The notes under the pieces were generated by a model. The model had not been told where the DNA came from and made no database searches. It saw only the letters and a list, made by a program, of their open reading frames with translations. 64,000 nt of DNA, taken from the NCBI GenBank assembly GCA_021029095.1, contig JAJOHG010000069.1, positions 78,485-142,484 of the forward strand, given 5' to 3'. Positions 32,031 through 42,501 of this stretch are shown here, piece after piece. The position numbers and the translations under genes are program-made. Origin of the DNA: Phellopilus nigrolimitatus. Lineage: Eukaryota; Basidiomycota; Agaricomycetes; Hymenochaetales; Hymenochaetaceae. Position 1 is the stretch's first letter. Each line of letters begins with the position of its first letter.

Positions 32031-32230
32031 ATGTCCCGCCCCCCGATCCGCGTGCACATTATCGACCTCTCCGGCATGTTGCACATCGGGTCCACCCAGA
32101 CGCTCGCCGCGGACGCCGCTCTCTCGCGCGGCAGGCGGGGCTCGCCGTGCGCTTCCGCAGCAACACCAGCCAAGAGAGCGCCCGCGCGCTGGCAGCGTAC
32201 CAAAAGTGACACCGCGAAACGACGCCGCGT
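32031..32230 (+). pseudogene. HAD phosphatase, 5' fragment
   Basis: It starts RPPIRVHIIDLSGMLHIGST, matching the beginning of the intact gene (RPAIRALLIDLSGTLHIGST). The frame is lost after the first 30-40 codons. A 17-bp direct repeat (CGAAGACTTTTCTGACC twice, near 32274-32308) and the Tc1 element follow. Confidence 0.8.
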
Positions 32231-32316
32231 CGTGCTCTACGCAGGCGGGAACTGCCTTCCTTTTCAAGGGGGGCCGAAGACTTTTCTGACCCGAAGACTT
32301 TTCTGACCCACCTGTA

Positions 32317-33537
32317 CAGTCACATGCCAAAAGTTTATGCCGGGTGTGACATCCATGTAACTCTCGAAAAGTTTTTGCTCCATTACTCCACAACCACAAA
32401 ATATATTGCCAATCTAATACTTGGTGGATCCTCCTCTGACCTCCAGTACCTGCTCCACGCATTTAGGCATGCTAGAAATAAGAGAATTGATTATTTTAAT
32501 GACAATCTTCTCACACTCCTCCAAAAGTGCCCTCTTTAATTCCTCCTTGTTCTGAGGGGTTTCTAGTCTTTTCTGATTGCAATTTTTGTCAGATACAGAA
32601 GATATCCAATGGGGTTCATGTCTAGTGATTGAGCCAGGAGGGGAAATGGCTTCAGGAAATTGCTGTCCTTGATTATTTCTGCTGCATTGAATCTGTGAAT
32701 TGGTGCCCCATCTTCCATGACCTTTACAACCCATCTCTTCACATAAAATGCCAAATAAATGCCCCAGAGGGATCCTGCTATGATCAATTTCACATAACCA
32801 TCACTCTTTTGTCTAACCTTGGGCATAAAAATGAGTGGGCCTTCTTTTTATATGCAATGCACCCTCAAATCATAACATTTGACCTTCCTGGCTGCCAGGC
32901 ACTTCTTTTCAAATTCCTATTTGAAGTCTTTCCATACTTAAGGGGTCCTTGAGCTATTCCAAAGCTTTGCTGGTGATTTTTCCATCTGGGTGACTCTGTG
33001 CTGTTCCTCCTTTCCATGGGGTATCATTGTGGTTCCCCATGCAAGCCATTTCTTCTTATGCTTATCAATAAGGGAGGGATTTTTTGCATGAATAGTGTGA
33101 ATAAATGCCTAAGTAACAATTTGAAACACTCTAGACAGCCCTGGGGGCTGCTGGGGAGGAGAGGCTGATGTTGGAAGTATGGGTGTCATCAACCAGTGTT
33201 TAGCATCTGTTGCCATCAAATGACCACTGAAAATTATGCAAACCCCTGTTCTTGATTTTGTTCAGACATCCACTCCTGGGTATGTTATTGACGTGGCCTC
33301 AATTTTGGTAGTTCCAGAGAACCTGACAGACAGTCAAATCAGAGCACTGGATGGTATAGTAATTTGAGACCAATCTAGATAAGAACTGGATGAAATAACT
33401 ATGGAATTACATTCAGCTGGAGTAAGGTATCACTCTCCAAGTTATTTGGACACAATTGAATCAGTGGTTTTTGTGGTATGAGGCAAAGTTGTTAAAATGT
33501 GACGTGACAACCGGCATAAACTTTTGGCATGTGACTG
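32317..33537 (-). mobile_element. Tc1-type DNA transposon, decayed
   Basis: 1221 bp, bounded by inverted repeats (CAGTCACATGCCAAAAGTTT .. reverse complement at the right end) and by TA on both sides (32315-32316, 33538-33539), the Tc1/mariner target site. Clearly more AT-rich than the surroundings. The transposase is broken. Confidence 0.9.
32414..32830 (-). pseudogene. Tc1 transposase, C-terminal remnants
   Basis: Pieces in shifted frames: VMEDGAPIHRFNAAEI and LDMNPIGYLLYL (the region of the second catalytic Asp and the PDLNPIE motif), then NKEELKRALLEECEKI and GGSTKY at the end, as in Tc1 transposases. Several frameshifts; not functional. Confidence 0.8.
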
Positions 33538-33544
33538 TACATCA

Positions 33545-33660
33545 CATGGTTAATCGCAGAGGCTGAACTTTGTGTGGAGTGACTTACACATTGTCAAACT
33601 GGTATTTGTAGGCCATTTACTTCAATGACTATTTTCTTTGACTGCCTTCTATTCCACCCC
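33545..33660 (+). repeat. Dispersed repeat, second copy
   Basis: Matches 20310-20444. Here it is not interrupted by the Ty3 element, so it shows the empty-site form up to CCACCCCG. Confidence 0.75.
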
Positions 33661-34184
33661 GGGCAAGACTCTCGCATACCTTAGTCTACTTCAAAAGAGG
33701 ATAGTCATGGGTAAATGCGCGAGGCCGAGTTCGCAGACGGCCAACCTGTTCCGATAAATAAGAGTTTCCCGGGTCCTTTGTCCTGGACCTTCGAGAGTAG
33801 AAAGCATCAGCTCACACAACATTCAACCGATCCCGGCGGTCGCCCTACTTGATCGCCAGAAACACAAATGTATCTATGTGTGGGTAATTCCATGCGTCGA
33901 GGCATATCACTTTCTTCTACCAGGCGGGAATTGCGCAGTGCCAAGCGGCGTTGAATGTCGTCGCCGTGTAGATATATGGGCGATCCGCAAAAATACTCTA
34001 CATTCAAAGTCCTCGCGTCTCTGCCCAGCTGTCAGCTCATAGCAGCCGACGTACTACGGAATAGTTATCACAGCAACGGCTCATCATGAGCCTAGCTAGT
34101 TATGGCGACATACGAATGGCAGTGTGGAATGTATTTAGCAGATCAGAATAAACGGACATACAGACATGGCGTTTCGTGAGTATT
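33661..34184. other. Intergenic stretch
   Basis: No gene, repeat or RNA recognised. It probably contains the 3' end of the minus-strand F-box/LRR transcript. Confidence 0.4.
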
Positions 34185-35705
34185 CTAAGTGAACCCTATT
34201 CTAGGAGGTGAAAAGATGTCCTGTAATCTGTCGGGCTGCCTTTCGACAATACTTAAACCTTGATCCAGACATTCACGGATAGTGTGATGTCTCATCAGAG
34301 CAGCAGCAGGCGTCTCATATATGTATAGCTTTTCCAGATAGGCATGGCCGCCAGAGGACTCAGTGACGTGATTTCGGAGACACCGAGAAGCGACCATATC
34401 CACCAACAATTCCAGTGTCCATACCGAATTCGCAATGTCGAGTGCTTTCAAGGATGGACAGAGAACCCGCTCATGCATCGCTCCTGGCAGCATACTGTTT
34501 TCTCCTGCACGTAGATTATGTTGCGGGACAGATAAGGCTTGTATCAGAATATCCGCTTGGTGAGCTTTTCCCAGAGAAAGCTTGGTGAGACCAGGAAGCA
34601 ATTCAAGGCATTCTAAGATGTCTTCTGTCAGCATGGGCGTGCCTGAGATCTTAAGCGTCTCGAGTGGAGGGTGCGAGCGCCGAACACAGTCCAAAATGTG
34701 CGTCCAGTCCGGGTCGACATCCAACATATCCAACATGGTGACCTGGAGAGATCTTAGCGCCGGAACATTCAGCACATCGATCAGTGGACCTAGGTCAGTT
34801 TCGCTTGAGGTGCCGTAGATCTCGAGATGGGTCAGCTGCTGGAGATGGCGCATTGTTCCTTGTCTAGGTTCTGACGACGCCCACTCAGTTACCTGCTCAA
34901 GCAGTTCAGGCCTGCTGCAGAAGAGACGGACGAACAAGCGCTCGAGTGCCGGACAGATGTCGATCCATTGAAGGCAGTCCTCGATAGACGTACAAAACCA
35001 CAACTCAAGATTCGTCATGTTCTCCATTATAGCTGTATTCGTCGGGCATATCATCGGGATGCGAAGGCATATGGTCTTGAGGGAAGAGCACAATGAGAAG
35101 TCGAGTCGACGTACATCGCCGAAGAAACCAAGGTAAGTCGCCGAGAAGCCTAGGCACTCGAGTTGGGGCGCGTCGATCACTTGCGCAGCGAATACTTGCT
35201 CCAACATAGAGACGTCAAGAGCATGAATCTCGAACTTCCGCCAGCGATGAACACACGGCAGTGCTTTGCCAATGAGGGTACGTATGCCATTCGTATAGGT
35301 TTCGTCGGGGTCGAAATAGAGGTCCTCCAGTTCGTCTTTTGATTCGTGATTTAGCTTGAAGGACATTGGAAGACAGCCGGAGCGCGGTATCCACATATCT
35401 AATATGCGGGCGTCCCCTTCCGGATCCGTTCCATGGTGTCCGAGTATGACATCTGTCCACAACGATGGAAGGGACAGACATAAGTTCCGCCAGTAGCGAC
35501 AAACCCATGTCAAGGTCAAAGGAGGGAGAAGGTGAAGGAATGTGTTCGTGCGGGTTGATTCGGAAGGCAAACAATATTTGAATATTTCGGACAAGATTTC
35601 TGGAGGGAGCGGCCCAGACCTGGAACAGAGTCGACCGTTTTCGACGGAGGACTCTTTTGCGAGCATTAAAGGAGAGATAACAGTAGGATAGAGTGTTGCT
35701 TCCAC
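34185..35705 (-). CDS. F-box protein with leucine-rich tail (506 aa)
   Basis: Probable substrate adaptor of an SCF ubiquitin ligase. Single exon. The F-box is at about residues 32-85 (LPPEILSEIFKYCLPSE .. LTWVCRYWRNLCLSLPSLWT), the form common in large basidiomycete F-box families. The rest is a set of irregular leucine-rich repeats (LESLG-type: PQLECLGFSATYLG, LERLFVRLF, LTHLEIYG, LRSLQVTML, LTKLSLGKA, LKALDIANS). No signal peptide or membrane segment. It is not related to the other F-box family in this window beyond the F-box. Target unknown. Confidence 0.88.
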   Translation of the reverse strand: MEATLYPTVISPLMLAKESSVENGRLCSRSGPLPPEILSEIFKYCLPSESTRTNTFLHLLPPLTLTWVCRYWRNLCLSLPSLWTDVILGHHGTDPEGDARILDMWIPRSGCLPMSFKLNHESKDELEDLYFDPDETYTNGIRTLIGKALPCVHRWRKFEIHALDVSMLEQVFAAQVIDAPQLECLGFSATYLGFFGDVRRLDFSLCSSLKTICLRIPMICPTNTAIMENMTNLELWFCTSIEDCLQWIDICPALERLFVRLFCSRPELLEQVTEWASSEPRQGTMRHLQQLTHLEIYGTSSETDLGPLIDVLNVPALRSLQVTMLDMLDVDPDWTHILDCVRRSHPPLETLKISGTPMLTEDILECLELLPGLTKLSLGKAHQADILIQALSVPQHNLRAGENSMLPGAMHERVLCPSLKALDIANSVWTLELLVDMVASRCLRNHVTESSGGHAYLEKLYIYETPAAALMRHHTIRECLDQGLSIVERQPDRLQDIFSPPRIGFT

Positions 35706-35956
35706 TCACCGAACGCCTTGTTATTCTATCTGGCCATGATGGACGGCAGCAAAGTTTGAAATTGCACGTAGCAAAGAGTTGCGCTGCAGAGTGAAGCATA
35801 TCAATACCCAGCTAACAACTGTGCGTTGACATGGCATATAGCTTCGCGATGCTAATTAAACAGATGTGTCGCTATCATCCTCAGTGGAAGTTCGGATTCT
35901 TTTTCATAGACTATCCAGTCGTATTGGCTGATGTGGCGGCAGCACGTCTTCAGCTA

Positions 35957-35979
35957 AAAAAAAAAAAAAAAAAAAATAG
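35957..35979 (+). repeat. Poly(A) tract
   Basis: About 22 A residues followed by TAGAATTCG. It could mark the 3' end of an old retroposed copy; no source gene was recognised upstream and no target duplication was seen. Confidence 0.6.
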
Positions 35980-36569
35980 AATTCGAGATCGTGGAAAGTA
36001 CAAAGTGAAGAGACGAAAGTGCAAAGGTGATATGGGATGTTGCTTTGGGCTGCGGATATTGCTCCAAGCAAAGTGGCAAATACACACTGTGAACCTGTCT
36101 AGAGTGCGATCAGCGAGAGCAAGTCGAGAAGGAACTACCCTTTATTACACGTAGTTCCTATAGCCAGATCGGCTGGCATGCTTTACAGAGGGTAAAACGT
36201 GTCCTCCGCTCTGTTGACTAGTTAATCGTCATTGGGTTTCTGCGGATTTCAACAGGACGTCCGACGCTACGCCCTCTACTATATTCGCACTACTGTGCAG
36301 CTGGTTCCAGGGAAAACGCGATACCGAGGAGAATTCGAACTTCACATCAGAAGCACTAAATTCACGGTGGAATGAGAAGGAGTCGCTTCATCGATGAAAG
36401 AAGAAGATGGAGAAATGAGCTGCGGTGGTGAGTGAGTGCGGCAATTGTCGCGAGCGCCGAGCTGCAAGATATGTGCATGTGAATAGCCCAAAGATCGGTT
36501 ATCCCCGCGTCACCGGCGTCGCCGCACGCGTCTTCGACTACGACGACGACGACGACGGCGACTGTGATA

Positions 36570-37931
36570 ATGACTACCCCGCCCTCGACGTTGCACACGC
36601 CTGGTTTCGCTCATTATTCCATAGCTTGGTCTCCTTTCCACAATGCACGATTTGCTGTCAGCTCGTCGGCGAACTATGGCCTCGTAGGCAATGGGCGACT
36701 GCACCTCGTCTCTCTCGCGCCCGGTCCTGGTCCTCAGCCGGCTCTCAATTTGGAGAAGCAATATCCAACTCAAGACGGACTCTATGATGTCGCGTGGTCA
36801 GAAATACACGAAAACCAGCTCGTAACCGCGTCAGGGGATGGATCGCTGAAATTGTGGGACGTCACACTCAATGTCAGTCTGAGATTTCTTGTCGGCAGGA
36901 CTGCTCATTGAAAAAAGACTCCAGTAGGACATGCCTATTCGTGTCTGGCAAGAACATTCACGAGAGGCGTTTTCTGTCGATTGGTCAAATGTGAAGAAGG
37001 ATGTGTTTTGTTCGTCGTCTTGGGATGGAACAGTAAAAGTGGTGAGCAGCCATTTCATATTTCCATGCTCGGTCGGTCAGTTGGTCGACGTTTGTGAGAG
37101 AAGCACTCGATTTATGAATAACGTTCTGGGTGGGTTCGAACGTCGTCCGATACAAGTTCGACGCATGTTAACATTGGAATCATTATGATATGCCCTGCTT
37201 TAACTAAAAACCGAATCTTTGGTTGAACTCTAACTTCATTTTCCACAGTGGAATCCCGAACGCGGCCATTCGCTGACCACCCTTCAAGCAGCTCAAGGCT
37301 GCATATACCAGGCTCTCTTCTCGCCTCATCATCCTGATCTACTCGCTTCCTGCTCGAGCGACGGCACTCTTCGGCTATTTGACCTCCGCGCCCCCGCCCT
37401 ACTCAACGCGCCGACCTCCCTGACAGCTCCATTATCGACTCCGGCTCTCACAGTACCCCCTCGCGGGCCCGCAGAGCTGCTCACTCTCGACTGGAACAAA
37501 TACCGGCCATTGGTACTTGCCGCGGCGGGAACGGACAAGTGCGTGCAGGTATGGGACTGCCGCATGCTGAAGACCGGTATCGGGGCGGGCGCGGAGGGGC
37601 CGTTGGTAGGTGGTGTATGTGAAACGGAGCTTGTCGGACACGAATACGCCGTGCGCAAGGTGCAGTGGAGTCCGCACAGAGCGGATGTGCTCGCCAGCGC
37701 GAGCTACGATATGACGTGCCGAGTGTGCGTATCGTCTTCTTTTTCGGTCTTTCTTTCTTGCTCAAGACAACGTGCAGATGGTCGACGAACCCCCCTCCAG
37801 GGCGCACCCCTCTCTCGAACATCCACGACGCCCACACTGAGTTCGTTGTTGGGTGTAGTTGGTCTTTATACGAAGAGGGCCTACTCGCGAGCTGTGGCTG
37901 GGACAGCAAAGTCAACTTGTTTCGAGTGTGA
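36570..37931 (+). CDS. PEX7: Peroxin 7, PTS2 receptor
   Basis: WD-repeat receptor that carries proteins with the PTS2 signal to peroxisomes. Exons 36570-36872, 36928-37041, 37249-37724 and 37778-37931 give 348 aa, the usual length. The N-terminus has the family pattern (HTPGFAHYSIAWSPF), followed by WD units ending SLKLWDV, TVKVWNP, TLRLFDL and VQVWDCR. Typical PEX7 motifs are PIRVWQEHSREAFSVDW and, at the end, FVVGCSW .. LASCGWDSKVNLF. Introns of 55, 207 and 53 nt; the 207-nt one is long for this window. The acceptor of intron 1 is the TAG just before GAC at 36928; splicing at the nearer CAG would leave a stop in frame. Confidence 0.93.
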
Positions 37932-38170
37932 TATTTGTTGCGCGGTGTTATGTAGTTTATAAGGACATGGACGTACCCACGTGGAAAGCGAAAGTAGTCA
38001 GTGTCAGCAAGTATAACCATTTCTATCCTGAATAAGTATGCTATGTATTCCTTGACATTCATTAAATATGTACCTCCGTCACCGAAGGCAATAAACTGCC
38101 TTTTGACTCGAAAAAACGGAAGAAGTTCACGTATATTGTACTTGCTCATGATGACATAAGCAACGTTGAC

Positions 38171-38178
38171 TATATAAA
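38171..38178 (+). promoter_or_regulatory. TATA box of the IMP dehydrogenase gene
   Basis: TATATAAA, 90 bp before the ATG, followed by a CT-rich stretch as is common in strongly expressed fungal genes. Confidence 0.6.
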
Positions 38179-38260
38179 GGGCGCCTCAAAATTTTAGTTA
38201 CGAACTTGGAGTTTACTCCCAACCCACCTTTCACCTCCCCCCGCCCTCAAAAATCCCTAA

Positions 38261-40188
38261 ATGTCTTCGACAACGTACCTCGACCCTAAAGGCGCGCTCG
38301 AGCACCTCGCAACGTACGAGAATCTGGATGGCCTCGCGGTCTCAGAGCTCATGGACTCGCGCGCCAACGGCGGTCTCACGTATAACGACTTTCTCCTCCT
38401 GCCGGGCAAGATCGACTTTGGCGCACAGGAAGTCGTCACCGATACGAAGATCACGCGCAACGTCATCCTGAAGACGCCGTTCATGAGCAGCCCCATGGAC
38501 ACCGTCACAGAGAGTGAAATGGCGATATCTATGGCGGTGAGTCAGCACGCCATTCCTGTAATTCTCTCTGCTGATGGAAACTATTCGTAGCTGCTGGGAG
38601 GTATTGGTGTTATCCACCATAATCAGCCTCCCAATGCACAGGCCGCGATGGTGCGGGCAGTGAAGCGCCATGAAAACGGGTTCATTACGGACCCAATCGT
38701 GTTCTCTCCTAATCACAGCGTGGAAGATGTGCTTGATGTGAAGGCGCGCCTAGGGTTCGGTGGTATTCCTATCACAGGTACGTGTCTTTACATGCTGCGA
38801 ATTATGATGAACTCCATAGTTTATAACCTTCGTTCTGCTGAATAAACGCGGATTTCTGCGTGACATGTGGATACTTTTTATAATTCTTTCTGACACTTCA
38901 TTTCGTTTCCGATGATTGAGCTTTTTACTGACACATTTACTATCTTCGCCATCAGACACTGGTGCTCTTGGTGGGAAGCTCCTCGGCATCGTCACAAACC
39001 GTGATATCCAATTCCGCTCACCCTCGACTTCCCTGACTGAAATCATGACTACCTCTCTAATCACCGCGCCCGAGGGCGTTACGCTTCAAGAGGCGAATGA
39101 CATCCTGCGCGACTCGAAGAAGGGCAAGTTGCCCATTGTCGACCGTCAAGGCCGCCTTACCTCCCTCCTCGCCCGCTCTGACCTCCTGAAAAACCAGACA
39201 TACCCGCTTGCATCGAAGTTACCTGAAAGCAAGCAGCTTTACGCCGCCGCCGCCATTGGAACACGCCCTGCTGACCGGGAGCGCCTTGCGCTTCTCGCTG
39301 ACGCCGGCCTCGACATCGTCATCCTCGACTCGTCGCAGGGCAATTCTATCTACCAAATTGAGATGATCCAGTATATTAAGAAGACGTATCCGAAGCTCGA
39401 TGTCATTGCTGGCAACGTTGTAACACGCGAACAGGCTGCTTCGCTCATTGCCGCGGGTGCGGACGGGCTCCGCATCGGGATGGGTTCAGGAAGTATCTGC
39501 ATCACACAGGAGGTCATGGCTGTCGGTCGACCACAAGCGACCGCCGTATACGCTGTTGCCGAGTTTGCACGCAAGTTCGGCGTGCCCGTCATCGCGGACG
39601 GCGGCATTGGGAACGTTGGGCACGTCGTGAAGGCGCTTGCGCTCGGAGCAGGTGCGGTCATGATGGGCGGCCTGCTCGCGGGCACGACGGAGGCGCCTGG
39701 CGAGTACTTCTATCACGAGGGGAAGCGCGTGAAAGCATACCGCGGGATGGGCTCCATCGAGGCGATGGAGCAGGGCAAGCCCATTCCGCCGTCTGCGGCG
39801 GGCGGCTCGAAGAAGCCGCCGCACTCCAAGAGCGCCGTGCACGAGAACGCGGCGACGTCGCGTTACTTCAGCGAGGCGTCCGCGGTTAAGGTCGCACAGG
39901 GCGTTTCGGGCGACGTGCAGGACAAGGGCTCTGTGAAGCAGTTCCTGCCGTATCTGCACGCGGGCGTCCAGCACTCGCTGCAGGATATCGGCCGTCGCAG
40001 CATCTTCGAGATGCAGCAGGCGGTCGCGGATGGCAAGGTTCGCTTCGAGCTCCGGACCGCAAGCGCGCAGGTAGAGGGTGGCGTGCATGGGCTTCACTCG
40101 TAAGTGTTTTTCTTTAATATTTCTTTATGTTGTTGTTGACGCTTCCTCTATGTTTCATCACAGTTACACGAAAAGGCTGTTCGCGTAG
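38261..40188 (+). CDS. IMD: IMP dehydrogenase
   Basis: Oxidises IMP to XMP with NAD+, the committed step of guanine nucleotide synthesis; cytosolic tetramer. Exons 38261-38536, 38591-38777, 38956-40099 and 40164-40188; 543 aa. N-terminal barrel part: [15 protein letters not shown] and [12 protein letters not shown]. Two CBS domains lie between about residues 125 and 250 ([32 protein letters not shown]). Then NAD site DSSQGNS, the catalytic loop [10 protein letters not shown] with Cys near residue 335, [17 protein letters not shown], and the [10 protein letters not shown] flap. The last exon encodes only nine residues (YTKRLFA and part of the preceding Ser) and completes the usual C-terminus. 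No lesion seen. Confidence 0.96.
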
Positions 40189-40482
40189 CTGGGTAATTTA
40201 GATTCGTTTTTCGCTTGGATAGGTGGGTTTTTTCTGCGCTCCGTGTACTCGCTACGTAGGTCACAGTACGGAGTTGTACAACACGATCGAATCGAAGAAA
40301 TAAAATATAAAATTTTGTTGTAACTTATTGGAAGTCCGGATATCATTTTGTCTACCGGGCGGCTCCCGAGACTCGTCCGCAGCACTGCGCTTCGGATACA
40401 GTGCAAATCCTACATGAAAGCCAATTATCCTTCGGATTCCTTCCACACTCCGACTATTTGAGCCCGTGCCTCCCATGCACCA

Positions 40483-42101
40483 ATGCCAATGTTCCCTGTC
40501 AAGTTTCTAGCGACGTTGTGTGCGCTGCTCGCGCTAATGAGCGATTTGGCTATTGGTTCGTTTCCGTCTTGCTTCGAATTTCAAAGTATAATTATCTTCA
40601 ATGTCTCTATCTCAGGCCATCCAGAAGAATTCTCTGAGCGGCCTTCGGGTGCAGAGCTCGCTCGGCGAGAGGTGAGCGACATCTACATCAGGGGCTCCTA
40701 ATTTGTTGTTTTCCGAACTAATGCGTGTGTGCTCCATGCGTCCAGCATCTAGCCAGCAAGAGACACCTAGCAGCACGCAGCTGTGCGCCGTCTATCAACG
40801 CCTTCCACGCGGCGAGGCGCGCGAAGCGCTCGTTGGCAGAGCAAGTGCCCCTTAGCGGCACCGGCGGACTAAAGCACGCGTCGGTTGAGGATACTATACA
40901 TAGCGTGGGTGTTCCACTTATCGGTCACTCCCTCGTACAAGGACAGATAGGATAGGGCTGAATGCGCTGTTTTGGAACAGTATACGTGTGTGACGGCCCC
41001 GGAGATCGAGGAGGGCCCATACTACGTTAACAATGAGCTTATCCGTCAGGACTTGATCGAGGACCAAAAGTAAGTAGCCTTTTCTTTTTTGTACCAGGGT
41101 ATACGAGCTCGACTGCTCCTCATATTTAATCAAGGGGTGTGAAGCTTCGCCTGGATATCGGCGTCATCAACACCGCTACATGCGAGCCGGTCCCCGACGC
41201 GTTCGTCGAGCTCTGGAGCGGTACGTGCTTTCCCCTTTTCATGAACCCTACACAAAACGAAACGTGGGCGCGTTGCCCTCCTCTCCTAGCCAACGCAACA
41301 GGCTTCTACGGTGCCTTCGAGACGAAGCTCGGCCCAGGTCCGGGAGGCGACCCCGACCGTCGTCCTCCCGGGGGCGGGGATCGCCCGCGCCCGCCTCCTG
41401 GCGGGCCCCGAGGCGGCCACGGCGGACCGCCGATGTCGAGCAGGAACACCTGGCTGCGCGGCGGGTACCCGACCGACGCGGCGGGCACCGTCGACATTGC
41501 AACGATCTATCCCGGCTTCTACTCTGGCCGCACGATCCACGTCCACCTCATGGTGCACATGGGCTGGGAGGAGGCGGCAAACGGGTGGGTCTCGCGCCAC
41601 CGTCTCTTCTCTTCTCCTTCGTGTTTGCATGGCGTTAATATAGGTGCTTGTTCCGCGCAGCACGATCATCTCACACTCAGGGAACGTGAAGCATGTTGGA
41701 CAGCTGTTCTTCGACGAAAGCTGGAACGATGCTGTCCTGCGCACGAGTCCGTATGGCGATAACAAAGGGCGGCGAACGCTCAACGCGCAGGATCACGACT
41801 TTACTCGGGCGTCGATCGACGGGAGCAGTGCGATTGTCCAGTATGTCTTTCTCACTGAAATCCGGTTTTCGAAATGCTCTTAAACGACAATTTCCAGACT
41901 TGAAATGGTCAAGGACAGCGTCGAGGAGGGTCTCCTCGGATTTATCAGTGCGTGCTGATAGCTTTATTTGTTTAATTCTGATTACATTGACTTCCTGCTC
42001 TTGCAGCTATCGGGATCGACACTTCTGCAAATTACACTATACACTCTAACAACTATAACAATGGCACTGATGCCCTTTCCGGGTTTGTCGATGTAGAATG
42101 A
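40483..42101 (+). CDS. Secreted intradiol ring-cleavage dioxygenase-like protein
   Basis: Likely secreted Fe(III) enzyme that opens catechol-type rings, of use in breakdown of lignin-derived or plant phenolics. Nine exons: 40483-40555, 40616-40671, 40746-40904, 40981-41069, 41135-41220, 41290-41584, 41661-41840, 41898-41947 and 42007-42101; 360 aa, all phases agree. A signal peptide spans about residues 1-24 (FLATLCALLALMSDL). The conserved core is APEIEEGPYYVNNELIRQD (first Tyr ligand), VKLRLDIGVINTATCEPVPD and YPGFYSGRTIHVHL (second Tyr and two His ligands). A Gly/Pro/Arg-rich insert (GPGPGGDPDRRPPGGG) lies between them, as in fungal extracellular members. Substrate not deducible. Confidence 0.9.
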
Positions 42102-42457
42102 TGTCGATTGCTCATTTTTCTTCGATTATTGGAGAGATATCGAATTCTTGGTATTGGTTCACTTGACCACAGCGAGAAATGTACATTAGAAGTAAAAGCG
42201 AACAATGAATGGCTTTTAGCGTGCCTGCTATAGGCGCCAAGAACTATACGGCGGGAAATAAAACATTTGTTTGGCTGCTAGAAGATCGGTGACTGAATAA
42301 TTTTCGTTATTGTGCATGCTCGAGCCTTTCTCGTTGCCTTCGAGCCCGAGTCTCGTCGGAGCAGTTGCACTCAAGATTAGTAAGCCCACGGTAGAAGCGT
42401 GGCTGCCATTACGCCCGTCCTGCGTCAACAGCGCGTCACCGTCTCCCGCACACCATG

Positions 42458-42465
42458 TATATAAA
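42458..42465 (+). promoter_or_regulatory. TATA box of the MDR oxidoreductase gene
   Basis: TATATAAA, 44 bp before the ATG at 42502. Confidence 0.6.
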
Positions 42466-42501
42466 CCAGCCCGCCGCCCATCCGCGCCCTCCATCTCTAC
42501 A

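Noticed and set aside
35957..35979. Poly(A) tail of a recent processed gene copy
   Set aside because: No intronless copy of a recognisable gene precedes it and no target duplication was seen.
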